Source of the DNA: Lysobacterales bacterium
GTDB taxonomy: Bacteria; Pseudomonadota; Gammaproteobacteria; Xanthomonadales; Xanthomonadaceae
Direction: 5' to 3'
NCBI GenBank assembly: GCA_020442545.1
Contig: JAGRJX010000102.1
Location: 1 to 14,682, forward strand
Length of the DNA stretch: 14,682 bases
Every line of letters starts with the position of its first letter. Positions within the stretch are counted from its first letter, which is position 1. Made by a program: the position numbers and the translations under genes. The notes under the pieces are model-generated. The model ran no database searches. It was not told the DNA's origin and saw only the letters and a program-made list of their open reading frames with translations. Of the stretch, positions 14,458-14,682 are shown piece by piece.

Positions 14458-14679
14458 CTACCACGATGCATACGGGCCACGTCGCGCCGTCCGGCCGTAT
14501 GACGACCGGGCAGCGCGACACGTCGATCCAGATTGGCTTGGATCGCGACCGGCCCCGCACAGCGATTCCGCCTCGCACTCCATCAGCTGCGAGGCTACAA
14601 ACCCGATCATCTCGCGCAGCAGATCGGTATCCGGCCCCTTCTCAAGCAACGCCCGAGGCGCCATCCTGTCATCGGTCAT
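14458..14679 (-). pseudogene. IS256-family transposase, 5' remnant
   Basis: The first 44 or so codons on the - strand (MTDDRMAPRALLEKG, then PDTDLLREMIGFVASQLME, ending AESLCGAG) match the N-terminus of IS256-family (mutator-type) transposases, where this region forms the N-terminal DNA-binding part. Such proteins normally continue with an ERSPxRxNxRNGYRDR segment and a DDE catalytic domain to about 400 residues. Here the similarity stops near 14547, the rest of the 73-codon frame (RDPSQSGSTCRAAR...) is unlike any transposase, and a stop follows. I could not find the missing segment in another frame nearby, so this looks like a deletion remnant rather than a simple frameshift. The window ends 3 bp before the start codon, so the terminal inverted repeat of the element cannot be seen. 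Confidence 0.72.
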
Positions 14680-14682
14680 CGT

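Overview
The window is GC-rich, densely coding gammaproteobacterial DNA. A YoaA/DinG helicase, tsaB, a metX-metB-hom operon, a protein ending in an NGFE-type tail, and a TTTTCTTTG...CAAAGAAAA intergenic repeat together suggest Xanthomonadales/Lysobacterales, probably near Rhodanobacteraceae (Dokdonella- or Ahniella-like). That placement is inferred from gene content and style, not from a marker gene. I see no tRNA, rRNA or CRISPR.

Left part (1-4462, + strand): the 3' end of a DinG-family helicase; a small two-helix membrane protein of clearly lower GC; a VOC/glyoxalase-fold protein; tsaB (tRNA t6A synthesis); and a large exported SpoIID/LytB-domain protein with carboxypeptidase-regulatory-like repeats, many cysteines and an LFANGFE tail.

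Methionine block (4463-8178, + strand): a sigma70-like promoter (TTGACA, 17 bp, TATCGT) is followed at once by a SAM-I (S-box) riboswitch at 4544-4682. It leads a tightly overlapping operon: homoserine O-acyltransferase (metX), cystathionine gamma-synthase / O-acylhomoserine lyase (metB) and a homoserine dehydrogenase without an ACT domain (hom). Together they take aspartate semialdehyde through homoserine and acyl-homoserine to cystathionine (or homocysteine), under SAM feedback at the RNA level.

Right block (13236 down to 8305, - strand, convergent with hom): an unusual five-gene cassette in the order membrane GTPase with DUF697-like C-terminus, YceI, cytochrome b561, YceI, second GTPase with DUF697-like C-terminus. 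Genes overlap or are 6 nt apart, except for one 262-nt gap filled with strong inverted repeats. This cassette is the best candidate here for an undescribed system; its job is unknown and is inferred only to be at the cell envelope.

Right end: a divergent gene for an exported two-lobed protein of unknown function (possibly Mog1/PsbP-like), then the 5' remnant of an IS256-family transposase gene at the window edge.
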